Shown here piece by piece: positions 35,914 to 44,854 of a stretch of 64,000 nucleotides of DNA. Origin of the DNA: Halieaceae bacterium UBA6060 (GTDB taxonomy: Bacteria > Pseudomonadota > Gammaproteobacteria > Pseudomonadales > Halieaceae); the NCBI GenBank assembly GCA_002428935.1, contig DIYG01000109.1, positions 1 to 64,000 of the forward strand, given 5' to 3'. A program made the position numbers and the translations under genes. The notes under the pieces are model-generated. The model was not told the DNA's origin, searched no databases, and saw only the letters and a program-made list of their open reading frames with translations. Position 1 is the stretch's first letter. Each line of letters opens with the position of its first letter.

Positions 35914-36993
35914 ATGAAACCGTATACGGGCAGGAACATAGAGGGTATATTCGGCCAAATGGGGAGGTTTATTCGGCCAGGTATCAAGCGGCTCGCGCAT
36001 GAAGAAGTGCTGCGAGGGTATTTGTCGGATCTGGGTATCGATCTCCAACCCCTGGTGAATTCGGTGCGTTTCAAGGGTTTGGACCGCATTGAGCGCTTGG
36101 ATAGTCTGGCTGAGTTCGCCGTGCACAACTTGGCAAACCAGCCCGAGGGGCACCTCCTGGCGCCAAAGATCGGTCAGCTGGGCCGCATCAACCGGTTCGG
36201 CGTGTTTGGTCACGCGGTCCTTAACTGCGGCAGCATTGCGGAAGCAATGCGGGTCATTCTCAAGCACATGTGGATCGTACAGGAGCAGGGACGCCGAGGG
36301 GTTCACCTGCGAGAAGGTCTTAACGAACTAGAACTCGTGTACGCCAATCCGCCGATGACTCCACGCACGCCGCATTTTCGCACCGAGTTGTTCTTCTCGG
36401 CGGTCATCGCATTTATCAGCGAGCTTTCGGGCAGACGCCTGAAGGGGGTAAAGCTCGAATTGGTACATGACCCCGGGTGCCGCGTGTCTGATTACGCGGC
36501 ACTCCTTGGCGTCGCCGTGAGCTTTTGCACGGAAGAGTATCGATTGTGCGTGCCCAGGCCTATGGCACTGGATCCGCTGCCGGCCTCCTATATCACCCAT
36601 TCCGAGGCCTATCTGACGCAATGTGAAGCGCTCTTATCGCAGATGAAGACCAGAAGTGGTGTGACCGCGCAGTTACGCCGGGTGTTGCTTCGGGAAAAAC
36701 CGGAACACCGAAACGTGGACACGGCGTGTTCTGCGCTCACCATGAGCGAGCGAACCCTCAGGAGACGACTCAACGATGAGGGGACGAATTTTCAAGAAGT
36801 GCTGGATGAAGTGAGGAACCACCTTGCCCTGGATTATCTACGAGAGACTGAGCTTTCGGTCAGTGATATCGCCACGCTCCTGGGATACAGTGATGCTTCG
36901 ACGTTCCGCAAGGCGTTCAAAAAATGGAACGGTGGCCTGAATCCTCATGACGCGAGACTAGAAGTCAGGGTTCGGTCCACCCAAAGCCAGTGA
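35914..36993 (+). CDS. AraC-family transcriptional regulator
   Basis: A 359-residue protein. The N-terminal ~230 residues are the Arabinose_bd-like effector domain of the OruR/GbdR-type AraC group (SLAEFAVHNLANQPEGHL, FGVFGHAVLNCGSIAEAM, FFSAVIAFISELSGR). The C-terminal ~100 residues are the double HTH (ACSALTMSERTLRRRLNDEG, LSVSDIATLLGYSDASTFRKAFKKWNG). It is divergent from the flavin monooxygenase gene with only a 31-bp gap, so the true start may lie downstream (ATG at 35959). It probably controls this operon in response to its substrate. Confidence 0.9.
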   Translation: MKPYTGRNIEGIFGQMGRFIRPGIKRLAHEEVLRGYLSDLGIDLQPLVNSVRFKGLDRIERLDSLAEFAVHNLANQPEGHLLAPKIGQLGRINRFGVFGHAVLNCGSIAEAMRVILKHMWIVQEQGRRGVHLREGLNELELVYANPPMTPRTPHFRTELFFSAVIAFISELSGRRLKGVKLELVHDPGCRVSDYAALLGVAVSFCTEEYRLCVPRPMALDPLPASYITHSEAYLTQCEALLSQMKTRSGVTAQLRRVLLREKPEHRNVDTACSALTMSERTLRRRLNDEGTNFQEVLDEVRNHLALDYLRETELSVSDIATLLGYSDASTFRKAFKKWNGGLNPHDARLEVRVRSTQSQ

Positions 36994-37328
36994 GCGCCGC
37001 CTGAGTCACTCCTGGCCTGCCTTCGCGGAAAATAATGCTCGACACCTCAGGGTGGTGTTCGGCACAAGCGTTGGCTAGCGGCGATGCACAGAAATCTCGC
37101 CCTCCGCGCACCCAGCCACGCCTCCCTCCCGAGGCGGCTGCAGCGCGGGTTCTCACGACTGATTCTACCCTTGCCGAGTTGATCCATTCAGGGTCGCATG
37201 GGCGGCCTTCAAAAATAATAGTAGCAAAAAGAAACCAAATGAAAGTATAGTTGTTCTGAGATCGCATCCATCTTGGTGTCTCACCTCGGTAGTACCGATT
37301 GCCCGAATGACATGAGGCTGACGAAACA
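36994..37328. other. Intergenic segment with no convincing gene
   Basis: This 335-bp stretch between the AraC and amidase genes has open frames on both strands, none with a ribosome site, start context or recognisable domain. The AT-rich tract CAAAAATAATAGTAGC near 37209 precedes the amidase and may be its promoter region, but I cannot place -35/-10 boxes with confidence. Confidence 0.5.
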
Positions 37329-39017
37329 GTGAACAAGGGAAGTAACGAAGGGCTACAGCGACGCTCCGTGCCGCGTTTGTCCGCGAAAGCGTTGCGCCTA
37401 TTGATCGGAGCGAGCCGCCTGGCCCTTGTACGAAGAGCCGCTGCGAAAATCGTTCGCGACCATCTGGGGATATCCGCGGCCGTCGCTTTGGATGCGGGTT
37501 TGCGCAGCCCAATGCCTCTGTACTACGAGACACTGAAAGCGCGGCCCAACAGATCGTACGACTCCTCTCTGGGATTGCCGGCATCACCTACGGCTGTGGC
37601 GAGCGCCGGCAACTGGAGTGACGCGTTCGCTAGTGGTGCTACAGATCCCGTGGCAGCCGTAAGGCAGGTCATTGCCGAGGCTGATCGACTGAAATCCGCT
37701 ACCCCGAGCATGAACTGCTTTTCCTATATTGATGAGGAGGGTGCTATGCGCGATGCGGTGGCGAGCCGTGAGCGCTGGCGATCGGGTCAACCGTTGGGGC
37801 CTCTGGATGGCGTCGTCGTACCTATCAAGGAGATGGCCAGTATCCAGGGTTCCGCGTTCCGGCTGGGCACCTCATTCTTGCCTGATCGTGATGACCGCGA
37901 TGCGACGGCCGTCGCGAGACTCCGTGCTGCTGGCGCCATCATCCTTGGGCAAACGCCCATGACGGAAATGGGCATGTCAGCGATGGGGGTGAACGTGCAT
38001 CGCAACATGCCGTGTAACGCGCATGCGGCGAATCGCGGTGCTGGAGGTAGCTCTACCGGTAGCGCGGTTGCCGTGGCGTCAGGCTTGGCCCCCGTAACCC
38101 TTGCTTGCGATGGCGGAGGTTCCATCCGGATGCCGGCCAGCTTTAACGGAATCTTCGGCATCAAACCAACTGCGGGTCGCGTGTCTCGCGATAGGGACGG
38201 ATTCGGTGGTACCCTCGATCACTTCGGCCCTATCGGGGCTTCCGCTCATGATTTGGCAGTGTTTCTTGAGGCCTGCGCGGGGCCTGACGAGCTGGATCCA
38301 ATTACTTCTGCGGGCCCCAAAGTACAACCTGGAGAGTTTGTTACCGCTCTCGGGCGCGGGGTTCGGGGTTTGCGAATTGGGGTGCTCCAAGCAGAGATTG
38401 ATGCGGCTGATTCCGCGGTAGCGAAAGCGTGTCGAGAAGCGTTAACCGCGTTGGAGGCGGAAGGCGCTCAGCTGGTCGATGTATCTTGGGATCTGGCGCC
38501 CTTTGCATCGGGTATCGGCTTCATCATCATTAGCCTCGAGACCTACGCCGAGTTGCTGGAGCAGCGGCGCGACCCGGGAGTATCGCTTAACCCGGACTTC
38601 GAGTTTTTCCTCCAGGCCTTAAGTGCGTTCGAGGCCAACGACTACATTGATGCGCTATGTCTTCGTCGCACCTTGCAGGAGCAGTGTGCGGAGCTGCTAC
38701 GTCATGTAGACGTGCTCGCGCTGCCCACGACGGTGGGGGTCGCGCCAAAGATCTCCCATCGAGAAATGGCTGAGGGTTTCTCCGATCTTCATGAGCTCCG
38801 TCGCGCCTGCCGATTCACCTTGCAGGGGAATCTCACAGGTTTGCCCTGCGGCCAGGCACCGGTCGGCACTGGTGAGGCGGGATTGCCCGTCGGCCTACAG
38901 ATTGTCGGTGATGCCTTCGACGAAGCCTCGGTTCTAGCCGTAATGGCACATCTGGAGCGGATGGGCGTCGCTTCCCTGAGGAAGGCGCGCATCGCTGCAA
39001 ATCCCCTGGGTGCTTGA
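37329..39017 (+). CDS. Amidase-signature-family hydrolase
   Basis: A 562-residue AS-family enzyme that hydrolyses an amide or ester bond. The Ser-cisSer-Lys triad is visible: Lys167 (VVPIKEM), Ser241 (GGSSTGSA) and Ser265 (DGGGSIRMPAS), at the spacing seen in FAAH-like members. The N-terminal ~70 residues form a helical extension (ALRLLIGASRLALVRRAAAK) that could contact a membrane. Starts with GTG, GAGG eleven bases upstream. It is followed by the SDR gene after 43 bp; both are transcribed from the AraC side. Confidence 0.92.
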   Translation: MNKGSNEGLQRRSVPRLSAKALRLLIGASRLALVRRAAAKIVRDHLGISAAVALDAGLRSPMPLYYETLKARPNRSYDSSLGLPASPTAVASAGNWSDAFASGATDPVAAVRQVIAEADRLKSATPSMNCFSYIDEEGAMRDAVASRERWRSGQPLGPLDGVVVPIKEMASIQGSAFRLGTSFLPDRDDRDATAVARLRAAGAIILGQTPMTEMGMSAMGVNVHRNMPCNAHAANRGAGGSSTGSAVAVASGLAPVTLACDGGGSIRMPASFNGIFGIKPTAGRVSRDRDGFGGTLDHFGPIGASAHDLAVFLEACAGPDELDPITSAGPKVQPGEFVTALGRGVRGLRIGVLQAEIDAADSAVAKACREALTALEAEGAQLVDVSWDLAPFASGIGFIIISLETYAELLEQRRDPGVSLNPDFEFFLQALSAFEANDYIDALCLRRTLQEQCAELLRHVDVLALPTTVGVAPKISHREMAEGFSDLHELRRACRFTLQGNLTGLPCGQAPVGTGEAGLPVGLQIVGDAFDEASVLAVMAHLERMGVASLRKARIAANPLGA

Positions 39018-39060
39018 CGCGCCCGCACTCACTAAAACTACTTTCATTGGGAGGCAACAC

Positions 39061-39765
39061 ATGTCTGATTCACCGGTTTGTTTGATTACCGGGGTGGGCC
39101 CGGGCACAGGCACGGCCATTGTCGAGCGCTTCTTGGCGGGGGGGTACCGGGTGGCCATGCTCGCCCGCACGGCCGAGCGTTTGGAGGAACTGGCTCAAAA
39201 GCATCAAGGCGCTTACGCCTTTGTATGCGACGTGGCAGATCAGGAGGCGCTGGATCGTACGCTGGATACGGTCACCCAGGAACTCGCCGCGCCCAAGATA
39301 GTGGTCCACAACGCGGTGGGCGGAGCGTTCGCGAACTATCTCGAAATCGATATGGCGCTCCTTGAGAAGAACTTTCGCATCAATGCGATGGCGCTATTGC
39401 AGTTGGCGCAAAAGACCACGCCGGGGATGATTTCCGCAGGCGGGGGTGCGCTCATCTGTACGGGTAATACCTCGGCCTATCGGGGGAAGGCTAACTTTGC
39501 CGCCTTCGCGCCAACCAAAGCCGCGCAGCGGATCCTGCTGGAGAGTATCGCCCGGCATGCGGGCCCTCAGGGTGTTCATGCCGCGTACCTGGCGATCGAT
39601 GCGGTGATCGATGTTCCATGGACCCGGGAAAGGTTTGCCGATAAGCCCGACGAGTTTTTCTGCCAGCCTGTGGATATTGCCGAGGAGTGTTTTCATCTGG
39701 CGCACCAGCGTCAGTCGGCCTGGTCTTCGGAGCTTACGATTCGCCCCTATACGGAAAACTGGTGA
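39061..39765 (+). CDS. Short-chain dehydrogenase-like protein lacking the catalytic Tyr
   Basis: A 234-residue SDR-fold protein with the glycine-rich cofactor motif TGVGPGTG near the N terminus, the Asp-Val of VCDVAD, VHNAVGG and the Ser-bearing strand GALICTGNTSAYRGK. In the usual YxxxK position the sequence is FAPTK (in FAAFAPTKAAQRILLES), so the catalytic Tyr is replaced by Phe while Lys is kept. The enzyme may be non-redox or use a different residue. GGGAGGC lies before the ATG. Confidence 0.85.
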   Translation: MSDSPVCLITGVGPGTGTAIVERFLAGGYRVAMLARTAERLEELAQKHQGAYAFVCDVADQEALDRTLDTVTQELAAPKIVVHNAVGGAFANYLEIDMALLEKNFRINAMALLQLAQKTTPGMISAGGGALICTGNTSAYRGKANFAAFAPTKAAQRILLESIARHAGPQGVHAAYLAIDAVIDVPWTRERFADKPDEFFCQPVDIAEECFHLAHQRQSAWSSELTIRPYTENW

Positions 39766-39787
39766 GGTAGTAACCCCGCAGGGCTAT

Positions 39788-40579
39788 CTATGACCAGGTC
39801 TTGAGCAGACGTTCCAGATACTCGCCGATTTCGTTGCTGATCCGCGGCTCTTCGGCGAGGGTTCTCAGGTGCCGCCCGAGTCTCTCAAAGGTGGCGAGCT
39901 CGCTGCAAAGGGGTGATACGCCAAGCTCTTCAAGGCGATCCTGCAGTCCGCGTTCATTGGTGAGTTGGGCCAGTTCGCAGGTTGCCGCTATGTCGGCGAG
40001 GGTGAGCACGTCGGCCGCGATGTAGCGACTTCGTTCAAGGGCGGTGTTCAGTCCAGTCGCGAAAGCCACCAGGGACTGCCGCATGTCTGCGTACTGATCG
40101 GTTGTCAGCTTGTTCCCGGCGAGCAGGTACCTTTGCATGTCGCGGGAGTAGACCAGGGTGCGGTCGAGGAAACTGTCCACGCGAGATTCTCCAAGGGGGC
40201 CCTCACCGAGAAGACCGTGTGCCTTGGTACCCAGGCGCGCCGCCGCTCGCATGATGGAGTTGGACTCGAAAATTCCGACTTCGCCATCGCCGGAAAAACC
40301 GGCTGGAACGCTGCCGAAAGGATGTGCTTTAAGGAAGGCCTCGCTCTTGTAGAGCGTGACGCCCGCGAAGCCGACGCTGCCGGTGCGTGCGCAGGATTGC
40401 AGGCTCTCCTTGTCTTCTTCCGCCAGTTTTCTCGCGTCAAAGTCCCATAGCCAGTCCACCAGCGCGCGAGGTTTGTCGCCTTTGACCTCTATCGTTGCGC
40501 CGGAGAAGTTGGCGGCAATTCTCGCTTTAGCAAGGCGGGGGTTGGGGATGTAGGAAAAGATGCGCAAGTCGGCGGCCAT
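39788..40579 (-). CDS. Glutathione S-transferase-like protein (eEF1B-gamma type)
   Basis: A 263-residue protein with a thioredoxin-like N-terminal half (RIFSYIPNPRLAKARIAANF...PFGSVPAGFSGDGEVGIFESNSIMRAAARLG) and a helical C-terminal domain (YIAADVLTLADIAATCELAQL). The N-half pattern is closer to eEF1B-gamma-type GSTs than to classical ones, and a 25-residue insert splits the strand region. AGGA lies nine bases before the ATG. It faces away from the second enoyl-CoA hydratase gene, so the shared intergenic region may control both. Confidence 0.8.
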   Translation of the reverse strand: MAADLRIFSYIPNPRLAKARIAANFSGATIEVKGDKPRALVDWLWDFDARKLAEEDKESLQSCARTGSVGFAGVTLYKSEAFLKAHPFGSVPAGFSGDGEVGIFESNSIMRAAARLGTKAHGLLGEGPLGESRVDSFLDRTLVYSRDMQRYLLAGNKLTTDQYADMRQSLVAFATGLNTALERSRYIAADVLTLADIAATCELAQLTNERGLQDRLEELGVSPLCSELATFERLGRHLRTLAEEPRISNEIGEYLERLLKTWS

Positions 40580-40644
40580 GGTGGTGATTCCTGTCAGGTT
40601 ACATCGCGGAAGAACATTTCTACACGATATCGGTCTTCATAAAA

Positions 40645-40662
40645 AGGTTGCAAAATAAAACT
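40645..40662. promoter_or_regulatory. Putative HxlR-type operator box 1
   Basis: AGGTT-N8-AAACT dyad, part of GGTTGCAAAATAAAACTAAA, between the divergent GST and enoyl-CoA hydratase genes. A near-identical segment lies before the OYE/HxlR pair and a third form before the NTF2-like gene. Assignment to the HxlR regulator is inference. Confidence 0.55.
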
Positions 40663-40719
40663 AAAAGTATATTATTCGTGACTTAGTTTCGCAGTTCCCT
40701 AACTAAACCGGAGACCGTT

Positions 40720-41511
40720 ATGGCAGCGCTCGAGTACACGCACGAAGAGGGTGTCGCGACCATCACCCTGAATAGCCCACCGCAGAATCGTCTGAGTGGG
40801 GAGCTGATAGCGGGACTGGGCGCGGCGGTTCAGGATTTGGCCGCGCGTTCCGATACGCGTGTACTACTGCTTCGTGCTAACGGCCCGGATTTTAGCTATG
40901 GCGGAGATATCACAACCTGGGCGGATCAATCCGCGGACGCGTTCAGCCAACAGATTGCCGGAGGTGTCGCGCTCACGAATCTGTTTGAAAACCTCCCGTT
41001 CCCCGTTGTTGTTGCGGTCCAGGGCTACTGCGGTGGCGGCGGCTTCGAGATCACCTTGCGCGGCGACATCATCATCGCAGCCGATAACGCCTCTTTTTGT
41101 CATTCCGAAGCCAGCATAGGTGTCTTTACGTTTTTAGGCGGTGTGCAGCGCGTCGCCGAGCGAGTCGGCCGCACTCGGGCGATGCAGTGGGCGGTGACGA
41201 GCGAACGAGTGCCCGCAGAAGTGGCGCTTTCGGCTGGGCTCGTCAACGAGGTGGTACCTGCCGAGGCGTTGGAATCCGCAGCCCAGGCTTGGGTAGATCG
41301 CCTTAAGGGGAGTGCAACGTTAGCCCATGCGGCACACAAGAAATTGCTGCGCGCCTGGTCTGAAGGCGGGGTCGCAGCAGCCGACGCGCTGCTAGCTGAT
41401 ATGGCCGGTGCCATTTTGCACTCTGAAGATGCCCAGGGTTGTCTGCCCGCCGCGATCGAGGCCGTTAAAGACGGTCGGCCACGGCCCGACTTCGCCTTTG
41501 GCGGCCAGTAG
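40720..41511 (+). CDS. Enoyl-CoA hydratase/isomerase-family protein (copy 2)
   Basis: A 263-residue crotonase-fold enzyme, clearly a paralogue of the copy at 32814-33605: same length, same AVQGYCGGGGFE and CHSEASIGVFTFLGG blocks, same C-terminal ending (GRPRPDFAFGGQ against GLPRPDFDFIGR). Both Glu residues of the active site are present. It heads a plus-strand run with two alpha/beta hydrolases. The duplication within one 8-kb block suggests two steps on related CoA esters. Confidence 0.9.
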   Translation: MAALEYTHEEGVATITLNSPPQNRLSGELIAGLGAAVQDLAARSDTRVLLLRANGPDFSYGGDITTWADQSADAFSQQIAGGVALTNLFENLPFPVVVAVQGYCGGGGFEITLRGDIIIAADNASFCHSEASIGVFTFLGGVQRVAERVGRTRAMQWAVTSERVPAEVALSAGLVNEVVPAEALESAAQAWVDRLKGSATLAHAAHKKLLRAWSEGGVAAADALLADMAGAILHSEDAQGCLPAAIEAVKDGRPRPDFAFGGQ

Positions 41512-41591
41512 GTTTCAGCGACGAGCCAGTCGACAAAGCAGCGAGCAGTAGACGCACAAGAATCCAGGAAGTAGCGAGAAGGAAGAACCTC

Positions 41592-42506
41592 ATGGCCGGC
41601 ACGGAAGAAAACCCCATTGTCTATCCACCCCTGGAGATGCCTGCGAACGTGCAGCGTGGGCAGGTCACGGTTTGGAGTCTGGGTCTGGCGCTGGATGCCG
41701 ATATCTATCGCCCAACGGATAGAGCCCCAGACGCAAAGCTGCCTGCGGTGGTGCTCTCCCATGGGATGGGCGGCGACAAGCTCACTTGTGAGCGCTACGC
41801 GGCAAAGTTTGCTTCCGTTGGCATTGTTGCCATGGCGTTCAGCCAAAGTAGTTGGGGAGACTCCCACGGTCGCTTAATGCTGGTTGATGGAAGTGCGCCG
41901 GACGACAGCGGTGAAATGACTGCCCGGGTGCGTATGGCGCGGGAGGTTATCGACCCCCTGGACTGGATTGACGGTTACCGCGCCATGGTCGACTACCTGG
42001 AGGGCGACTCGATGGTTAACCCGCAGCGCCTGGGCGCGTGGGGCACCAGCTTCGGTGGAGGCACAGCGCTGTGCGTTGCTGCCACGGACGCGCGAATCAA
42101 GGCTCTCGCTATCCAGGTGCCCGCGGTTTTCAACCCACCAGCCCCCATGCTTGAACTGGGCAGTCTACGCGCCCGGCAGATCGCGCGCGGTGAGGTGGAT
42201 AGCTTTGATCTGGATGGGGATGGCATGCCCGGTGTTCCGGGGAAGGTTCATTACGCGCGAATGGCCCAGTATCGTGTTGGCGACCTGGTGGAGCGAGTGA
42301 CGGTGCCCGCACTGATTCTCGATGCGGCAAACGAGGAACTGTTCGATATCACCCAGAGCGGTGGTCGTGCCCACGAGCTGATCAAGGCGCGTGGCGTGGA
42401 GAGTTACTACGAGGTGCTACCCGATATCGACCATTACGGAATCTACTTTGGTGGCTATGAACGCGGCAGCGAACTCGCCAAAGACTGGTTCCTGAAATAC
42501 CTGTAG
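41592..42506 (+). CDS. Alpha/beta hydrolase (dienelactone-hydrolase-like)
   Basis: A 304-residue alpha/beta-hydrolase with nucleophile elbow GTSFGGG, oxyanion segment LSHGMGGDK, and C-terminal DIDHYGIYFGGYERG supplying the His; the Asp is in LILDAANEELFDI. It is cytoplasmic, with no signal peptide. The family acts on lactones, esters or peptides; the substrate is not known. It lies 80 bp after the enoyl-CoA hydratase gene. Confidence 0.85.
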   Translation: MAGTEENPIVYPPLEMPANVQRGQVTVWSLGLALDADIYRPTDRAPDAKLPAVVLSHGMGGDKLTCERYAAKFASVGIVAMAFSQSSWGDSHGRLMLVDGSAPDDSGEMTARVRMAREVIDPLDWIDGYRAMVDYLEGDSMVNPQRLGAWGTSFGGGTALCVAATDARIKALAIQVPAVFNPPAPMLELGSLRARQIARGEVDSFDLDGDGMPGVPGKVHYARMAQYRVGDLVERVTVPALILDAANEELFDITQSGGRAHELIKARGVESYYEVLPDIDHYGIYFGGYERGSELAKDWFLKYL

Positions 42507-42517
42507 CGGTGTCATCA

Positions 42518-43453
42518 ATGGACGCACAACTGCTCAAACCGGAGGTTCGCAAAGCGGTGACGAGCGTCCCCAGATTGCCCTTCGGTGTCCCGGGGCTCCA
42601 TTGGCTTGCAAGGCTGGTTTATAACCTCGCGGCGGGGAGCCAACTCGACGATCGGGTGACCGTGGAGAATCGCACGGTACATGGCCGTAAGCACCGCATC
42701 ATTCGGCCCGCATCGGGTGTGACGAGTCGTGCGGTGGCCTTATGGTTTTATGGGGGAGGGCACCTCGCGGGTAAACCAGAGCATCTGGATGCGCTGGGAA
42801 GCCTCATTGCGCTCCGCTACGGGATGACCTTTATTGCCCCGGAGTATCGCCTGGCGCCGGAGCACCCATACCCTGCGGACTTGGATGATGCGACGCAGAG
42901 TTGGCATTGGTTGCTCGACCAGTCCGATTCCCTGGACATCGATCGCGATCGCATTGCGATCGGTGGAAACAGCGCTGGTGGTGGGATTGCCGCAGCCCTT
43001 GCGCATTGGCTACACGATAGCGGCGGTACGCAGCCCCGGGCGCAGGTCCTCTTCTATCCAATGCTAGACGACCGTACCGCCGCGAACGATACGCTGGACG
43101 TTGCAAATCACTTTATCTGGAACAACACCCAGAATCGCAGGGCTTGGCGCGCCTACCTTGGGCCTGCGCAACTTGGTGCGGATCGTTTGCCACCCTACGC
43201 GGCGCCTGCGCGTCGCGATAACTTGAGTGGTTTGCCGCCAACCTGGATCGGGCAGTGCGGCCTAGATCTGTTCTTTGACGAGTACCAGGACTACGGTATG
43301 CGACTCACGGATGCCGGCGTGGAGTGTGAGACCATGACGGTAGACGGTGTGCCACACGCGTTCGAGGCGCTGTGCCCTGATGAGGCGGTATCCGTGAGTT
43401 TTAACGAAGCGGCGCTGGACTTCCTTGCAAGGCAGTTGGACCTCCAGCGATAA
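42518..43453 (+). CDS. HSL-family alpha/beta hydrolase (Abhydrolase_3)
   Basis: About 311 residues. Nucleophile elbow GGNSAGGGIAAAL, the region YRLAPEHPYPADLDDATQSW typical of the hormone-sensitive-lipase family, and the C-terminal GVPHAFEALCPDE with the catalytic His. The HGGG oxyanion box is changed to YGGGH, an unusual variation that may alter activity. Start chosen at ATG; a GTG nine bases upstream is possible. It follows the other hydrolase gene closely. Confidence 0.87.
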   Translation: MDAQLLKPEVRKAVTSVPRLPFGVPGLHWLARLVYNLAAGSQLDDRVTVENRTVHGRKHRIIRPASGVTSRAVALWFYGGGHLAGKPEHLDALGSLIALRYGMTFIAPEYRLAPEHPYPADLDDATQSWHWLLDQSDSLDIDRDRIAIGGNSAGGGIAAALAHWLHDSGGTQPRAQVLFYPMLDDRTAANDTLDVANHFIWNNTQNRRAWRAYLGPAQLGADRLPPYAAPARRDNLSGLPPTWIGQCGLDLFFDEYQDYGMRLTDAGVECETMTVDGVPHAFEALCPDEAVSVSFNEAALDFLARQLDLQR

Positions 43454-43466
43454 GGGCGTACACACA

Positions 43467-44711
43467 CTAACCGAAGGTGTTTAGAAGCCCTTTTCCCCAC
43501 GCAACGAAACGGTTCAGATTCAGCTTCGGCTCCAGGCCTCGCCCCATGCGTTTCATCTGTTCCTGATGCCACCAGGACTGAAGCATGTCGTCGAAGATGC
43601 GGATGCCCAGATTGACCTTGGTCGCCGCCACTTCTTCGATATTCCCCGCTAAAGCGTCACGGGTAAAGTCCGGATGGATCGTGAGTGGGCGTGCAAGGCC
43701 AACGCAGTCCACGAGGCCGTCTTCGATAATCGACTCCATCACGGCCACCGTGCGCAGACCGCCCGTCAGCATCAGAGGTAGGCTGGTGCGCTGACGGACC
43801 TTTTCCGCATAGACCAGGAAGTAGGCCTCACGGCGACGCGTGCTCTCTCGCGTGCCGGTGTCGTCTGCGTCCGCGTTTCCCATAAACGCGGTTTTCTCGT
43901 AACTCCCTCCCGATATCTCCAGGAGATCGATCCCGGCGGCCTCCAGGGCGCTGACGACCTCCATGGAGTCTTCCTCCGTAAAGCCACCGCGCTGAAAGTC
44001 TGCCGAGTTCAGCTTTACGCCGATGGGAAATGCCGGGCCGACTTTTTCACGCATCGCTTTAACGGTTTCCAGCAGGAAACGCCTGCGCTTCTCCGGTGTG
44101 CCGCCCCATTCGTCGTTGCGAAGATTTGTCAGCGGGCTCAGAAACTGGCTGTTCAGGTAGCCGTGAGCGCCGTGCAGTTGTACGCCCGCGAAACCCGCCT
44201 GTTTGGCGATGTCGGCCGCGGTGGCAAATCGGGCGATGATGTCCTCGATCTCGCTCCCGGTCAGTGCCCGGGGCGGGCTGAAGAGGCGGCGCAAACTCCC
44301 CTGGAGTGGTACCGCAGACGGTGCGACGATCAATTCGGATACGCCTTTGGGCGTCTGCCGCCCCGGGTGGTTAAGTTGTGCCCAAAGCTGCGCTCCATTT
44401 CGCTGGGCGCGCTCTGTCCATTCGCGCAGTTTCGCCAGATGACGATCGTCTTCAATCACCACATTCCTCGGCCCCTCAAGGGCCCGGTGGTCCACCATCA
44501 CGTTGCCTGTGAGGAGGACACCCGTTCCTCCGCACCCCCAGCGCTCGTAAAGGCGAATGAGCTCTTCCGTAGGGCCATGGGTCGAGTCGGCAAGTTGTTC
44601 CGTCATTGCGCCCTTTATCACGCGGTTCGCAATGGCTACGCCACAGGGCAGTTCTAGAGGTCGAGCTAAGGGCGATGCAGAATCGGAGTTCGCTGGGGTA
44701 GACGTGGACAT
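43467..44711 (-). CDS. NADH:flavin oxidoreductase of the OYE family
   Basis: A 414-residue FMN barrel: LELPCGVAIANRVIKGAMTEQLAD, LWAQLNHPGRQT with the His of the OYE active site, GVQLHGAHGYLNSQFLSPLTN, and MLTGGLRTVAVMESI. It resembles the N-terminal half of FadH and the 2,4-dienoyl-CoA reductase-like subgroup but has no Fe-S domain. It reduces activated C=C bonds. GGAGG lies five bases before ATG. Its upstream region contains an AGGTA-N8-AAACT box shared with the HxlR gene. Confidence 0.88.
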   Translation of the reverse strand: MSTSTPANSDSASPLARPLELPCGVAIANRVIKGAMTEQLADSTHGPTEELIRLYERWGCGGTGVLLTGNVMVDHRALEGPRNVVIEDDRHLAKLREWTERAQRNGAQLWAQLNHPGRQTPKGVSELIVAPSAVPLQGSLRRLFSPPRALTGSEIEDIIARFATAADIAKQAGFAGVQLHGAHGYLNSQFLSPLTNLRNDEWGGTPEKRRRFLLETVKAMREKVGPAFPIGVKLNSADFQRGGFTEEDSMEVVSALEAAGIDLLEISGGSYEKTAFMGNADADDTGTRESTRRREAYFLVYAEKVRQRTSLPLMLTGGLRTVAVMESIIEDGLVDCVGLARPLTIHPDFTRDALAGNIEEVAATKVNLGIRIFDDMLQSWWHQEQMKRMGRGLEPKLNLNRFVAWGKGLLNTFG

Positions 44712-44753
44712 GATGACCTCCATCGGTCCGATAAGGTGGAACGTTTTTTAAAT

Positions 44754-44771
44754 AGGTATCAAAATAAAACT
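44754..44771. promoter_or_regulatory. Putative HxlR-type operator box 2
   Basis: AGGTA-N8-AAACT within ATCAAAATAAAACTAAAAG, matching box 1 in 14 consecutive bases (CAAAATAAAACTAA). It sits in the divergent OYE-HxlR intergenic region, the expected place for autoregulation by HxlR. Confidence 0.6.
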
Positions 44772-44854
44772 AAAAGCAGACTACTCCCATGGGTAGTAAA
44801 ACGCAACCAATGTTGTTACAGTGCGCTTCAGTTACCTGTTCATCGTAGTTTTCC

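Noticed and set aside
36965..37336. 123-residue open frame between the AraC and amidase genes
   Set aside because: It overlaps the AraC end, has no recognisable domain and no ribosome site.
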